Shown here: positions 13,101 through 25,100 of the stretch, in pieces
How positions within the stretch are numbered: position 1 is the first letter of the stretch
How the letters are laid out: each line of letters begins with the position of its first letter
Assembly: GCA_904066235.2 (NCBI GenBank)
Contig: CAJFCV020000005.1
Location: forward strand, 6,319,501-6,383,500
Direction of reading: 5' to 3'
DNA length: 64,000 nt
From: Bursaphelenchus xylophilus
Lineage: Eukaryota > Nematoda > Chromadorea > Rhabditida > Aphelenchoididae
The notes under the pieces: model-generated
The model's input: only the letters and a program-made list of their open reading frames with translations
What the model was told of the DNA's origin: nothing
Database searches by the model: none
Translations under genes and position numbers: made by a program

Positions 13101-16100
13101 TATTGTATCCTCTTCTTCAAGACCATGTGGCTTCTTCACCTTAATCTTCTTTGAATCAGCTGCTTCAGTTTTATCATCTTTGGAAGCGACTGCAGTCTTG
13201 GCTTCAGAAGGCTTTGTAAGGTCTGAAGACAACTGTACAGTATCCTCTTCTTCAAGACCATGTGGTTTCTTTACCTTGATCTTCTTTGAATCAGCTGCTT
13301 CAGTTTTATCATCTTTGGAAGCGACTGCATTCTTGGCTTCAGAAGGCTTTGTGAGGTCTGAAGCAATCTCTATTGTATCCTCTTCTTCAAGACCATGTGG
13401 TTTCTTCACCTTGATCTTCTTTGAATCAGCTGCTTCAGTTTTATCATCTTTGGAAGCGACTGCAGTCTTGGCTTCAGAAGGCTTTGTAAGGTCTGAAGAC
13501 AACTGTACAGTATCCTCTTCTTCAAGACCATGCGGTTTCTTCACCTTGATCTTCTTTGAATCAGCTGCTTCAGTTTTATCATCTTTGGAAGCGACTGCAG
13601 TCTTGGCTTCAGAAGGCTTTGTGAGGTCTGAAGCAATCTCTATTGTATCCTCTTCTTCAAGACCATGTGGTTTCTTCACCTTAATCTTCTTTGAATCAGC
13701 TGCTTCAGTTTTATCATCTTTGGAAGCGACTGCAGTCTTGGCTTCAGAAGGCTTTGTGAAGTCTGAAGACAACTGTACAGTATCCTCTTCTTCAAGACCA
13801 TGTGGTTTCTTCACCTTAATCTTCTTTGAATCAGCTGCTTCAGTTTTATCATCTTTGGAAGCGACTGCAGTCTTGGCTTCAGAAGGCTTTGTAAGGTCTG
13901 AAGACAACTGTACAGCATCCTCTTCTACAAGACCATGTGGCTTCTTCACCTTGATTTTCTTTGAATCAGCTGCCTCAGTTTTATCATCTTTGGAAGCGAC
14001 TGCATTCTTGGCTTCAGAAGGCTTTGTGAGGTCTGAAGACAACTGTACAGTATCCTCTTCTTCAAGACCATGTGGTTTCTTCACCTTGATCTTCTTTGAA
14101 TCAGCTGCTTCAGTTTTATCATCTTTGGAAGCGACTGCAGTCTTGGCTTCAGAAGGCTTTGTGAGGTCTGAAGACAACTGTACAGTATCCTCTTCTTCAA
14201 GACCATGTGGCTTCTTCACCTTAATCTTCTTTGAATCAGCTGCTTCAGTTTTATCATCTTTGGAAGCGACTGCAGTCTTGGCTTCAGAAGGCTTTGTGAG
14301 GTCTGAAGCAATCTCTATTGTATCCTCTTCTTCAAGACCATGTGGTTTCTTCACCTTAATCTTCTTTGAATCAGCTGCTTCAGTTTTATCATCTTTGGAA
14401 GCGACTGCAGTCTTGGCTTCAGAAGGCTTTGTGAGGTCTGAAGACAACTGTACAGTATCCTCTTCTTCAAGACCATGTGGCTTCTTCACCTTAATCTTCT
14501 TTGAATCAGCTGCTTCAGTTTTATCATCTTTGGAAGCGACTGCAGTCTTGGCTTCAGAAGGCTTTGTAAGGTCTGAAGACAACTGTACAGTATCCTCTTC
14601 TTCAAGACCATGTGGTTTCTTCACCTTGATCTTCTTTGAATCAGCTGCTTCAGTTTTATCATCTTTGGAAGCGACTGCAGTCTTGGCTTCAGAAGGCTTT
14701 GTGAGGTCTGAAGACAACTGTACAGTATCCTCTTCTTCAAGACCATGTGGTTTCTTCACCTTAATCTTCTTTGAATCAGCTGCTTCAGTTTTATCATCTT
14801 TGGAAGCGACTGCAGTCTTGGCTTCAGAAGGCTTTGTAAGGTCTGAAGACAACTGTACAGTATCCTCTTCTTCAAGACCATGTGGTTTCTTCACCTTGAT
14901 CTTCTTTGAATCAGCTGCTTCAGTTTTATCATCTTTGGAAGCGACTGCAGTCTTGGCTTCAGAAGGCTTTGTGAGGTCTGAAGACAACTGTACAGCATCC
15001 TCTTCTACAAGACCATGTGGCTTCTTCACCTTGATCTTCTTTGAATCAGCTGCTTCAGTTTTATCATCTTTGGAAGCGACTGCAGTCTTGGCTTCAGAAG
15101 GCTTTGTGAGGTCTGAAGACAACTGTACAGCATCCTCTTCTACAAGACCATGTGGCTTCTTCACCTTGATCTTCTTTGAATCAGCTGCTTCAGTTTTATC
15201 ATCTTTGGAAGCGACTGCAGTCTTGGCTTCAGAAGGCTTTGTGAGGTCTGAAGACAACTGTACAGTATCCTCTTCTTCAAGACCATGTGGTTTCTTCACC
15301 TTGATCTTCTTTGAATCAGCTGCTTCAGTTTTATCATCTTTGGAAGCGACTGCAGTCTTGGCTTCAGAAGGCTTTGTGAGGTCTGAAGACAACTGTACAG
15401 TATCCTCTTCTTCAAGACCATGTGGCTTCTTCACCTTGATCTTCTTTGAATCAGCTGCTTCAGTTTTATCATCTTTGGAAGCGACTGCATTCTTGGCTTC
15501 AGAAGGCTTTGTGAGGTCTGAAGACAACTGTACAGTATCCTCTTCTTCAAGACCATGTGGTTTCTTCACCTTGATCTTCTTTGAATCAGCTGCTTCAGTT
15601 TTATCATCTTTGGAAGCGACTGCAGTCTTGGCTTCAGAAGGCTTTGTGAGGTCTGAAGACAACTGTACAGTATCCTCTTCTTCAAGACCATGTGGCTTCT
15701 TCACCTTGATCTTCTTTGAATCAGCTGCTTCAGTTTTATCATCTTTGGAAGCGACTGCATTCTTGGCTTCAGAAGGCTTTGTGAGGTCTGAAGACAACTG
15801 TACAGTATCCTCTTCTTCAAGACCATGTGGTTTCTTCACCTTAATCTTCTTTGAATCAGCTGCTTCAGTTTTATCATCTTTGGAAGCGACTGCAGTCTTG
15901 GCTTCAGAAGGCTTTGTGAGGTCTGAAGACAACTGTACAGTATCCTCTTCTTCAAGACCATGTGGTTTCTTCACCTTAATCTTCTTTGAATCAGCTGCTT
16001 CAGTTTTATCATCTTTGGAAGCGACTGCAGTCTTGGCTTCAGAAGGCTTTGTAAGGTCTGAAGACAACTGTACAGTATCCTCTTCTTCAAGACCATGTGG

Positions 16101-19100
16101 TTTCTTCACCTTGATCTTCTTTGAATCAGCTGCTTCAGTTTTATCATCTTTGGAAGCGACTGCAGTCTTGGCTTCAGAAGGCTTTGTAAGGTCTGAAGAC
16201 AACTGTACAGTATCCTCTTCTTCAAGACCATGTGGTTTCTTCACCTTGATCTTCTTTGAATCAGCTGCTTCAGTTTTATCATCTTTGGAAGCGACTGCAG
16301 TCTTGGCTTCAGAAGGCTTTGTGAGGTCTGAAGACAACTGTACAGTATCCTCTTCTTCAAGACCATGTGGTTTCTTCACCTTAATCTTCTTTGAATCAGC
16401 TGCTTCAGTTTTATCATCTTTGGAAGCGACTGCAGTCTTGGCTTCAGAAGGCTTTGTAAGGTCTGAAGACAACTGTACAGTATCCTCTTCTTCAAGACCA
16501 TGTGGTTTCTTCACCTTGATCTTCTTTGAATCAGCTGCTTCAGTTTTATCATCTTTGGAAGCGACTGCAGTCTTGGCTTCAGAAGGCTTTGTGAGGTCTG
16601 AAGACAACTGTACAGCATCCTCTTCTACAAGACCATGTGGCTTCTTCACCTTGATCTTCTTTGAATCAGCTGCTTCAGTTTTATCATCTTTGGAAGCGAC
16701 TGCAGTCTTGGCTTCAGAAGGCTTTGTGAGGTCTGAAGACAACTGTACAGCATCCTCTTCTACAAGACCATGTGGCTTCTTCACCTTGATCTTCTTTGAA
16801 TCAGCTGCTTCAGTTTTATCATCTTTGGAAGCGACTGCAGTCTTGGCTTCAGAAGGCTTTGTGAGGTCTGAAGACAACTGTACAGTATCCTCTTCTTCAA
16901 GACCATGTGGCTTCTTCACCTTGATCTTCTTTGAATCAGCTGCTTCAGTTTTATCATCTTTGGAAGCGACTGCAGTCTTGGCTTCAGAAGGCTTTGTGAG
17001 GTCTGAAGACAACTGTACAGTATCCTCTTCTTCAAGACCATGTGGTTTCTTCACCTTGATCTTCTTTGAATCAGCTGCTTCAGTTTTATCATCTTTGGAA
17101 GCGACTGCAGTCTTGGCTTCAGAAGGCTTTGTGAGGTCTGAAGACAACTGTACAGTATCCTCTTCTTCAAGACCATGTGGTTTCTTCACCTTGATCTTCT
17201 TTGAATCAGCTGCTTCAGTTTTATCATCTTTGGAAGCGACTGCAGTCTTGGCTTCAGAAGGCTTTGTGAGGTCTGAAGACAACTGTACAGTATCCTCTTC
17301 TTCAAGACCATGTGGCTTCTTCACCTTGATCTTCTTTGAATCAGCTGCTTCAGTTTTATCATCTTTGGAAGCGACTGCATTCTTGGCTTCAGAAGGCTTT
17401 GTGAGGTCTGAAGACAACTGTACAGTATCCTCTTCTTCAAGACCATGTGGTTTCTTCACCTTGATCTTCTTTGAATCAGCTGCTTCAGTTTTATCATCTT
17501 TGGAAGCGACTGCAGTCTTGGCTTCAGAAGGCTTTGTGAGGTCTGAAGACAACTGTACAGTATCCTCTTCTTCAAGACCATGTGGCTTCTTCACCTTGAT
17601 CTTCTTTGAATCAGCTGCTTCAGTTTTATCATCTTTGGAAGCGACTGCATTCTTGGCTTCAGAAGGCTTTGTGAGGTCTGAAGACAACTGTACAGTATCC
17701 TCTTCTTCAAGACCATGTGGCTTCTTCACCTTGATCTTCTTTGAATCAGCTGCTTCAGTTTTATCATCTTTGGAAGCGACTGCAGTCTTGGCTTCAGAAG
17801 GCTTTGTGAGGTCTGAAGCAATCTCTATTGTATCCTCTTCTTCAAGACCATGTGGTTTCTTCACCTTAATCTTCTTTGAATCAGCTGCTTCAGTTTTATC
17901 ATCTTTGGAAGCGACTGCAGTCTTGGCTTCAGAAGGCTTTGTGAAGTCTGAAGACAACTGTACAGTATCCTCTTCTTCAAGACCATGTGGCTTCTTCACC
18001 TTGATCTTCTTTGAATCAGCTGCTTCAGTTTTATCATCTTTGGAAGCGACTGCAGTCTTGGCTTCAGAAGGCTTTGTGAGGTCTGAAGACAACTGTACAG
18101 TATCCTCTTCTTCAAGACCATGTGGTTTCTTCACCTTGATCTTCTTTGAATCAGCTGCTTCAGTTTTATCATCTTTGAAAGCGACTGCATTCTTGGCTTC
18201 AGAAGGCTTTGTGAGGTCTGAAGCAATCTCTATTGTATCCTCTTCTTCAAGACCATGTGGCTTCTTCACCTTGATCTTCTTTGAATCAGCTGATTCAGTT
18301 TTATCATCTTTGGAAGCGACTGCAGTCTTGGCTTCAGAAGGCTTTGTGAGGTCTGAAGACAACTGTACAGTATCCTCTTCTTCAAGACCATGTGGTTTCT
18401 TCACCTTGATCTTCTTTGAATCAGCTGCTTCAGTTTTATCATCTTTGAAAGCGACTGCATTCTTGGCTTCAGAAGGCTTTGTGAGGTCTGAAGCAATCTC
18501 TATTGTATCCTCTTCTTCAAGACCATGTGGTTTCTTCACCTTGATCTTCTTTGAATCAGCTGCTTCAGTTTTATCATCTTTGAAAGCGACTGCATTCTTG
18601 GCTTCAGAAGGCTTTGTGAGGTCTGAAGCAATCTCTATTGTATCCTCTTCTTCAAGACCATGTGGTTTCTTCACCTTGATCTTCTTTGAATCAGCTGATT
18701 CAGTTTTATCATCTTTGGAAGCGACTGCAGTCTTGGCTTCAGAAGGCTTTGTGAGGTCTGAAGCAATCTCTATTGTATCCTCTTCTTCAAGACCATGTGG
18801 TTTCTTCACCTTGATCTTCTTTGAATCAGCTGCTTCAGTTTTATCATCCTTGGAAGCGACTGCAGTCTTGGCTTCAGAAGGCTTTGTGAGGTCTGAAGCA
18901 ATCTCTATTGTATCCTCTTCTTCAAGACCATGTGGTTTCTTCACCTTGATCTTCTTTGAATCAGCTGATTCAGTTTTATCATCTTTGGAAGCGACTGCAG
19001 TCTTGGCTTCAGAAGGCTTTGTGAGGTCTGAAGCAATCTCTATTGTATCCTCTTCTTCAAGACCATGTGGCTTCTTCACCTTGATCTTCTTTGAATCAGC

Positions 19101-22100
19101 TGCTTCAGTTTTATCATCTTTGGAAGCGACTGCATTCTTGGCTTCAGAAGGCTTTGTGAGGTCTGAAGCAATCTCTATTGTATCCTCTTCTTCAAGACCA
19201 TGTGGCTTCTTCACCTTGATCTTCTTTGAATCAGCTGCTTCAGTTTTATCATCTTTGGAAGCGACTGCATTCTTGGCTTCAGAAGGCTTTGTGAGGTCTG
19301 AAGCAATCTCTATTGTATCCTCTTCTTCAAGACCATGTGGCTTCTTCACCTTGATCTTCTTTGAATCAGCTGCTTCAGTTTTATCATCCTTGGAAGCGAC
19401 TGCAGTCTTGGCTTCAGAAGGCTTTGTGAGGTCTGAAGCAATCTCTATTGTATCCTCTTCTTCAAGACCATGTGGCTTCTTCACCTTGATCTTCTTTGAA
19501 CCAGCTGCTTCAGTTTTATCATCTTTGGAAGCGACTGCAGTCTTGGCTTCAGAAGGCTTTGTGAGGTCTGAAGACAACTGTACAGTATCCTCTTCTTCAA
19601 GACCATGTGGTTTCTTCACCTTGATCTTCTTTGAATCAGCTGCTTCAGTTTTATCATCTTTGGAAGCGACTGCAGTCTTGGCTTCAGAAGGCTTTGTGAG
19701 GTCTGAAGACAACTGTACAGTATCCTCTTCTTCAAGACCATGTGGTTTCTTCACCTTGATCTTCTTTGAATCAGCTGCTTCAGTTTTATCATCTTTGGAA
19801 GCGACTGCAGTCTTGGCTTCAGAAGGCTTTGTGAGGTCTGAAGACAACTGTACAGTATCCTCTTCCACAAGACCATGTGGCTTCTTCACCTTGATCTTCT
19901 TTGAATCAGCTGCTTCAGTTTTATCATCTTTGGAAGCGACTGCATTCTTGGCTTCAGAAGGCATTGTGAGGTCTGAAGACAACTGTACAGTATCCTCTTC
20001 TACAAGACCATGTGGCTTCTTCACCTTGATCTTCTTTGAATCAGCTGCTTCAGTTTTATCATCTTTGGAAGCGACTGCATTCTTGGCTTCAGAAGGCATT
20101 GTGAGGTCTGAAGACAACTGTACAGTATCCTCTTCTACAAGACCATGTGGCTTCTTCACCTTGATCTTCTTTGAATCAGCTGCTTCAGTTTTATCATCTT
20201 TGGAAGCGACTGCAGTCTTGGCTTCAGAAGGCTTTGTGAGGTCTGAAGACAACTGTACAGTATCCTCTTCTTCAAGACCATGTGGTTTCTTCACCTTGAT
20301 CTTCTTTGAATCAGCTGCTTCAGTTTTATCATCTTTGGAAGCGACTGCATTCTTGGCTTCAGAAGGCATTGTGAGGTCTGAAGCAATCTCTATTGCATCC
20401 TCTTCTTCAAGACCATGTGGCTTCTTCACCTTGATCTTCTTTGAATCAGCTGCTTCAGTTTTATCATCTTTGGAAGCGACTGCAGTCTTGGCTTCAGAAG
20501 GCATTGTGAGGTCTGAAGACAACTGTACAGTATCCTCTTCTTCAAGACCATGTGGTTTCTTCACCTTGATCTTCTTTGAATCAGCTGCTTCAGTTTTATC
20601 ATCTTTGGAAGCGACTGCATTCTTGGCTTCAGAAGGCATTGTGAGGTCTGAAGCAATCTCTATTGCATCCTCTTCTTCAAGACCATGTGGCTTCTTCACC
20701 TTGATCTTCTTTGAATCAGCTGCTTCAGTTTTATCATCTTTGGAAGCGACTGCAGTCTTGGCTTCAGAAGGCTTTGTGAGGTCTGAAGCAATCTCTATTG
20801 TATCCTCTTCTTCAAGACCATGTGGCTTCTTCACCTTGATCTTCTTTGAATCAGCTGCTTCAGTTTTATCATCTTTGAAAGCGACTGCATTCTTGGCTTC
20901 AGAAGGCTTTGTGAGGTCTGAAGACAACTGTACAGTATCCTCTTCTTCAAGACCATGTGGTTTCTTCACCTTGATCTTCTTTGAATCAGCTGATTCAGTT
21001 TTATCATCTTTGGAAGCGACTGCATTCTTGGCTTCAGAAGGCTTTGTGAGGTCTGAAGCAATCTCTATTGTATCCTCTTCTTCAAGACCATGTGGCTTCT
21101 TCACCTTGATCTTCTTTGAATCAGCTGCTTCAGTTTTATCATCCTTGGAAGCGACTGCAGTCTTGGCTTCAGAAGGCTTTGTGAGGTCTGAAGACAACTG
21201 TACAGTATCCTCTTCTACAAGACCATGTGGCTTCTTCACCTTGATCTTCTTTGAATCAGCTGCTTCAGTTTTATCATCTTTGGAAGCGACTGCATTCTTG
21301 GCTTCAGAAGGCTTTGTGAGGTCTGAAGACAACTGTACAGTATCCTCTTCTACAAGACCATGTGGCTTCTTCACCTTGATCTTCTTTGAATCAGCTGCTT
21401 CAGTTTTATCATCTTTGGAAGCGACTGCATTCTTGGCTTCAGAAGGCTTTGTGAGGTCTGAAGACAACTGTACAGTATCCTCTTCTACAAGACCATGTGG
21501 CTTCTTCACCTTGATCTTCTTTGAATCAGCTGATTCAGTTTTATCATCTTTGGAAGCGACTGCAGTCTTGGCTTCAGAAGGCTTTGTGAGGTCTGAAGCA
21601 ATCTCTATTGCATCCTCTTCTTCAAGACCATGTGGCTTCTTCACCTTGATCTTCTTTGAATCAGCTGCTTCAGTTTTATCATCTTTGGAAGCGACTGCAT
21701 TCTTGGCTTCAGAAGGCTTTGTGAGGTCTGAAGACAACTGTACAGTATCCTCTTCTACAAGACCATGTGGCTTCTTCACCTTGATCTTCTTTGAATCAGC
21801 TGATTCAGTTTTATCATCTTTGGAAGCGACTGCAGTCTTGGCTTCAGAAGGCTTTGTGAGGTCTGAAGCAATCTCTATTGCATCCTCTTCTTCAAGACCA
21901 TGTGGCTTCTTCACCTTGATCTTCTTTGAATCAGCTGCTTCAGTTTTATCATCTTTGGAAGCGACTGCAGTCTTGGCTTCAGAAGGCTTTGTGAGGTCTG
22001 AAGCAATCTCTATTGTATCCTCTTCTTCAAGACCATGTGGCTTCTTCACCTTGATCTTCTTTGAATCAGCTGCTTCAGTTTTATCATCTTTGGAAGCGAC

Positions 22101-25100
22101 TGCATTCTTGGCTTCAGAAGGCTTTGTGAGGTCTGAAGCAATCTCTATTGTATCCTCTTCTTCAAGACCATGTGGCTTCTTCACCTTGATCTTCTTTGAA
22201 TCAGCTGCTTCAGTTTTATCATCTTTGAAAGCGACTGCATTCTTGGCTTCAGAAGGCTTTGTGAGGTCTGAAGCAATCTCTATTGCATCCTCTTCTTCAA
22301 GACCATGTGGCTTCTTCACCTTGATCTTCTTTGAATCAGCTGATTCAGTTTTATCATCTTTGGAAGCGACTGCAGTCTTGGCTTCAGAAGGCTTTGTGAG
22401 GTCTGAAGCAATCTCTATTGCATCCTCTTCTTCAAGACCATGTGGCTTCTTCACCTTGATCTTCTTTGAATCAGCTGCTTCAGTTTTATCATCTTTGAAA
22501 GCGACTGCATTCTTGGCTTCAGAAGGCTTTGTGAGGTCTGAAGACAACTGTACAGTATCCTCTTCTTCAAGACCATGTGGCTTCTTCACCTTGATCTTCT
22601 TTGAATCAGCTGCTTCAGTTTTATCATCTTTGGAAGCGACTGCAGTCTTGGCTTCAGAAGGCTTTGTGAGGTCTGAAGACAACTGTACAGTATCCTCTTC
22701 TTCAAGACCATGTGGCTTCTTCACCTTGATCTTCTTTGAATCAGCTGCTTCAGTTTTATCATCTTTGGAAGCGACTGCAGTCTTGGCTTCAGAAGGCTTT
22801 GTGAGGTCTGAAGCAATCTCTATTGTATCCTCTTCTTCAAGACCATGTGGCTTCTTCACCTTGATCTTCTTTGAATCAGCTGCTTCAGTTTTATCATCCT
22901 TGGAAGCGACTGCAGTCTTGGCTTCAGAAGGCTTTGTGAGGTCTGAAGACAACTGTACAGTATCCTCTTCTACAAGACCATGTGGCTTCTTCACCTTTAT
23001 CTTCTTTGAATCAGCTGCTTCAGTTTTATCATCTTTGGAAGCGACTGCAGTCTTGGCTTCAGAAGGCTTTGTGAGGTCTGAAGCAATCTCTATTGTATCC
23101 TCTTCTTCAAGACCATGTGGCTTCTTCATCTTGATCTTCTTTGAATCAGCTGCTTCAGTTTTATCATCTTTGGAAGCGACTGCAGTCTTGGCTTCAGAAG
23201 GCTTTGTGAGGTCTGAAGACAACTGTACAGTATCCTCTTCTACAAGACCATGTGGCTTCTTCACCTTGATCTTCTTTGAATCAGCTGCTTCAGTTTTATC
23301 ATCTTTGGAAGCGACTGCAGTCTTGGCTTCAGAAGGCTTTGTGAGGTCTGAAGCAATCTCTATTGTATCCTCTTCTTCAAGACCATGTGGCTTCTTCACC
23401 TTGATCTTCTTTGAATCAGCTGCTTCAGTTTTATCATCTTTGGAAGCGACTGCAGTCTTGGCTTCAGAAGGCTTTGTGAGGTCTGAAGACAACTGTACAG
23501 TATCCTCTTCTACAAGACCATGTGGCTTCTTCACCTTGATCTTCTTTGAATCAGCTGCTTCAGTTTTATCATCTTTGAAAGCGACTGCATTCTTGGCTTC
23601 AGAAGGCTTTGTGAGGTCTGAAGACAACTGTACAGTATCCTCTTCTACAAGACCATGTGGCTTCTTCACCTTGATCTTCTTTGAATCAGCTGCTTCAGTT
23701 TTATCATCTTTGGAAGCGACTGCAGTCTTGGCTTCAGAAGGCTTTGTGAGGTCTGAAGACAACTGTACAGTATCCTCTTCTTCAAGACCATGTGGTTTCT
23801 TCACCTTGATCTTCTTTGAATCAGCTGCTTCAGTTTTATCATCTTTGGAAGCGACTGCAGTCTTGGCTTCAGAAGGCTTTGTGAGGTCTGAAGACAACTG
23901 TACAGTATCCTCTTCTTCAAGACCATGTGGTTTCTTCACCTTGATCTTCTTTGAATCAGCTGCTTCAGTTTTATCATCCTTGGAAGCGACTGCAGTCTTG
24001 GCTTCAGAAGGCTTTTGAGGTCTGAAGCAATCTCTATTGTATCCTCTTCTTCAAGACCATGTGGCTTCTTCACCTTGATCTTCTTTGAATCAGCTGCTTC
24101 AGTTTTATCATCTTTGGAAGCGACTGCAGTCTTGGCTTGAGAAGGCTTTGTGAGGTCTGAAGACAACTGTACAGTATCCTCTTCTTCAAGACCATGTGGC
24201 TTCTTCACCTTGATCTTCTTTGAATCAGCTGCTTCAGTTTTATCATCTTTGGAAGCGACTGCAGTCTTGGCTTCAGAAGGCTTTGTGAGGTCTGAAGACA
24301 ACTGTACAGTATCCTCTTCTTCAAGACCATGTGGTTTCTTCACCTTGATCTTCTTTGAATCAGCTGCTTCAGTTTTATCATCCTTGGAAGCGACTGCAGT
24401 CTTGGCTTCAGAAGGCTTTGTGAGGTCTGAAGACAACTGTACAGTATCCTCTTCTTCAAGACCATGTGGTTTCTTCACCTTGATCTTCTTTGAATCAGCT
24501 GCTTCAGTTTTATCATCCTTGGAAGCGACTGCAGTCTTGGCTTCAGAAGGCTTTGTGAGGTCTGAAGACAACTGTACAGTATCCTCTTCTTCAAGACCAT
24601 GTGGCTTCTTCACCTTGATCTTCTTTGAATCAGCTGCTTCAGTTTTATCATCCTTGGAAGCGACTGCAGTCTTGGCTTCAGAAGGCTTTGTGAGGTCTGA
24701 AGCAATCTCTATTGTATCCTCTTCTTCAAGACCATGTGGTTTCTTCACCTTGATCTTCTTTGAATCAGCTGCTTCAGTTTTATCATCCTTGGAAGCGACT
24801 GCAGTCTTGGCTTCAGAAGGCTTTTTGAGGTCTGAAGCAATCTCTATTGTATCCTCTTCTTCAAGACCATGTGGCTTCTTCACCTTGATCTTCTTTGAAT
24901 CAGCTGCTTCAGTTTTATCATCCTTGGAAGCGACTGCAGTCTTGGCTTCAGAAGGCTTTTTGAGGTCTGAAGCAATCTCTATTGTATCCTCTTCTTCAAG
25001 ACCATCTGGTTTCTTCACCTTGATCTTCTTTGAATCAGCTGCTTCAGTTTTATCATCCTTGGAAGCGACTGCAGTCTTGGCTTCAGAAGGCTTTGTGAGG

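Noticed and set aside
5026..24018. Plus-strand open frame of about 6,330 codons (FFESAASVLSSLEATAVLASEGFVRSE repeats, in part)
   Set aside because: It is the exact antisense of array B. A repeat lacking stops in one frame lacks them in its complement by simple repetition. It ends at the one-base deletion, has no splice-compatible flanks and uses arbitrary start codons.
24130..24145. CTTGAGAAGG at about 24,138 as a second disabling mutation
   Set aside because: In the minus frame it is CAA (Gln) instead of GAA (Glu), a harmless missense change.
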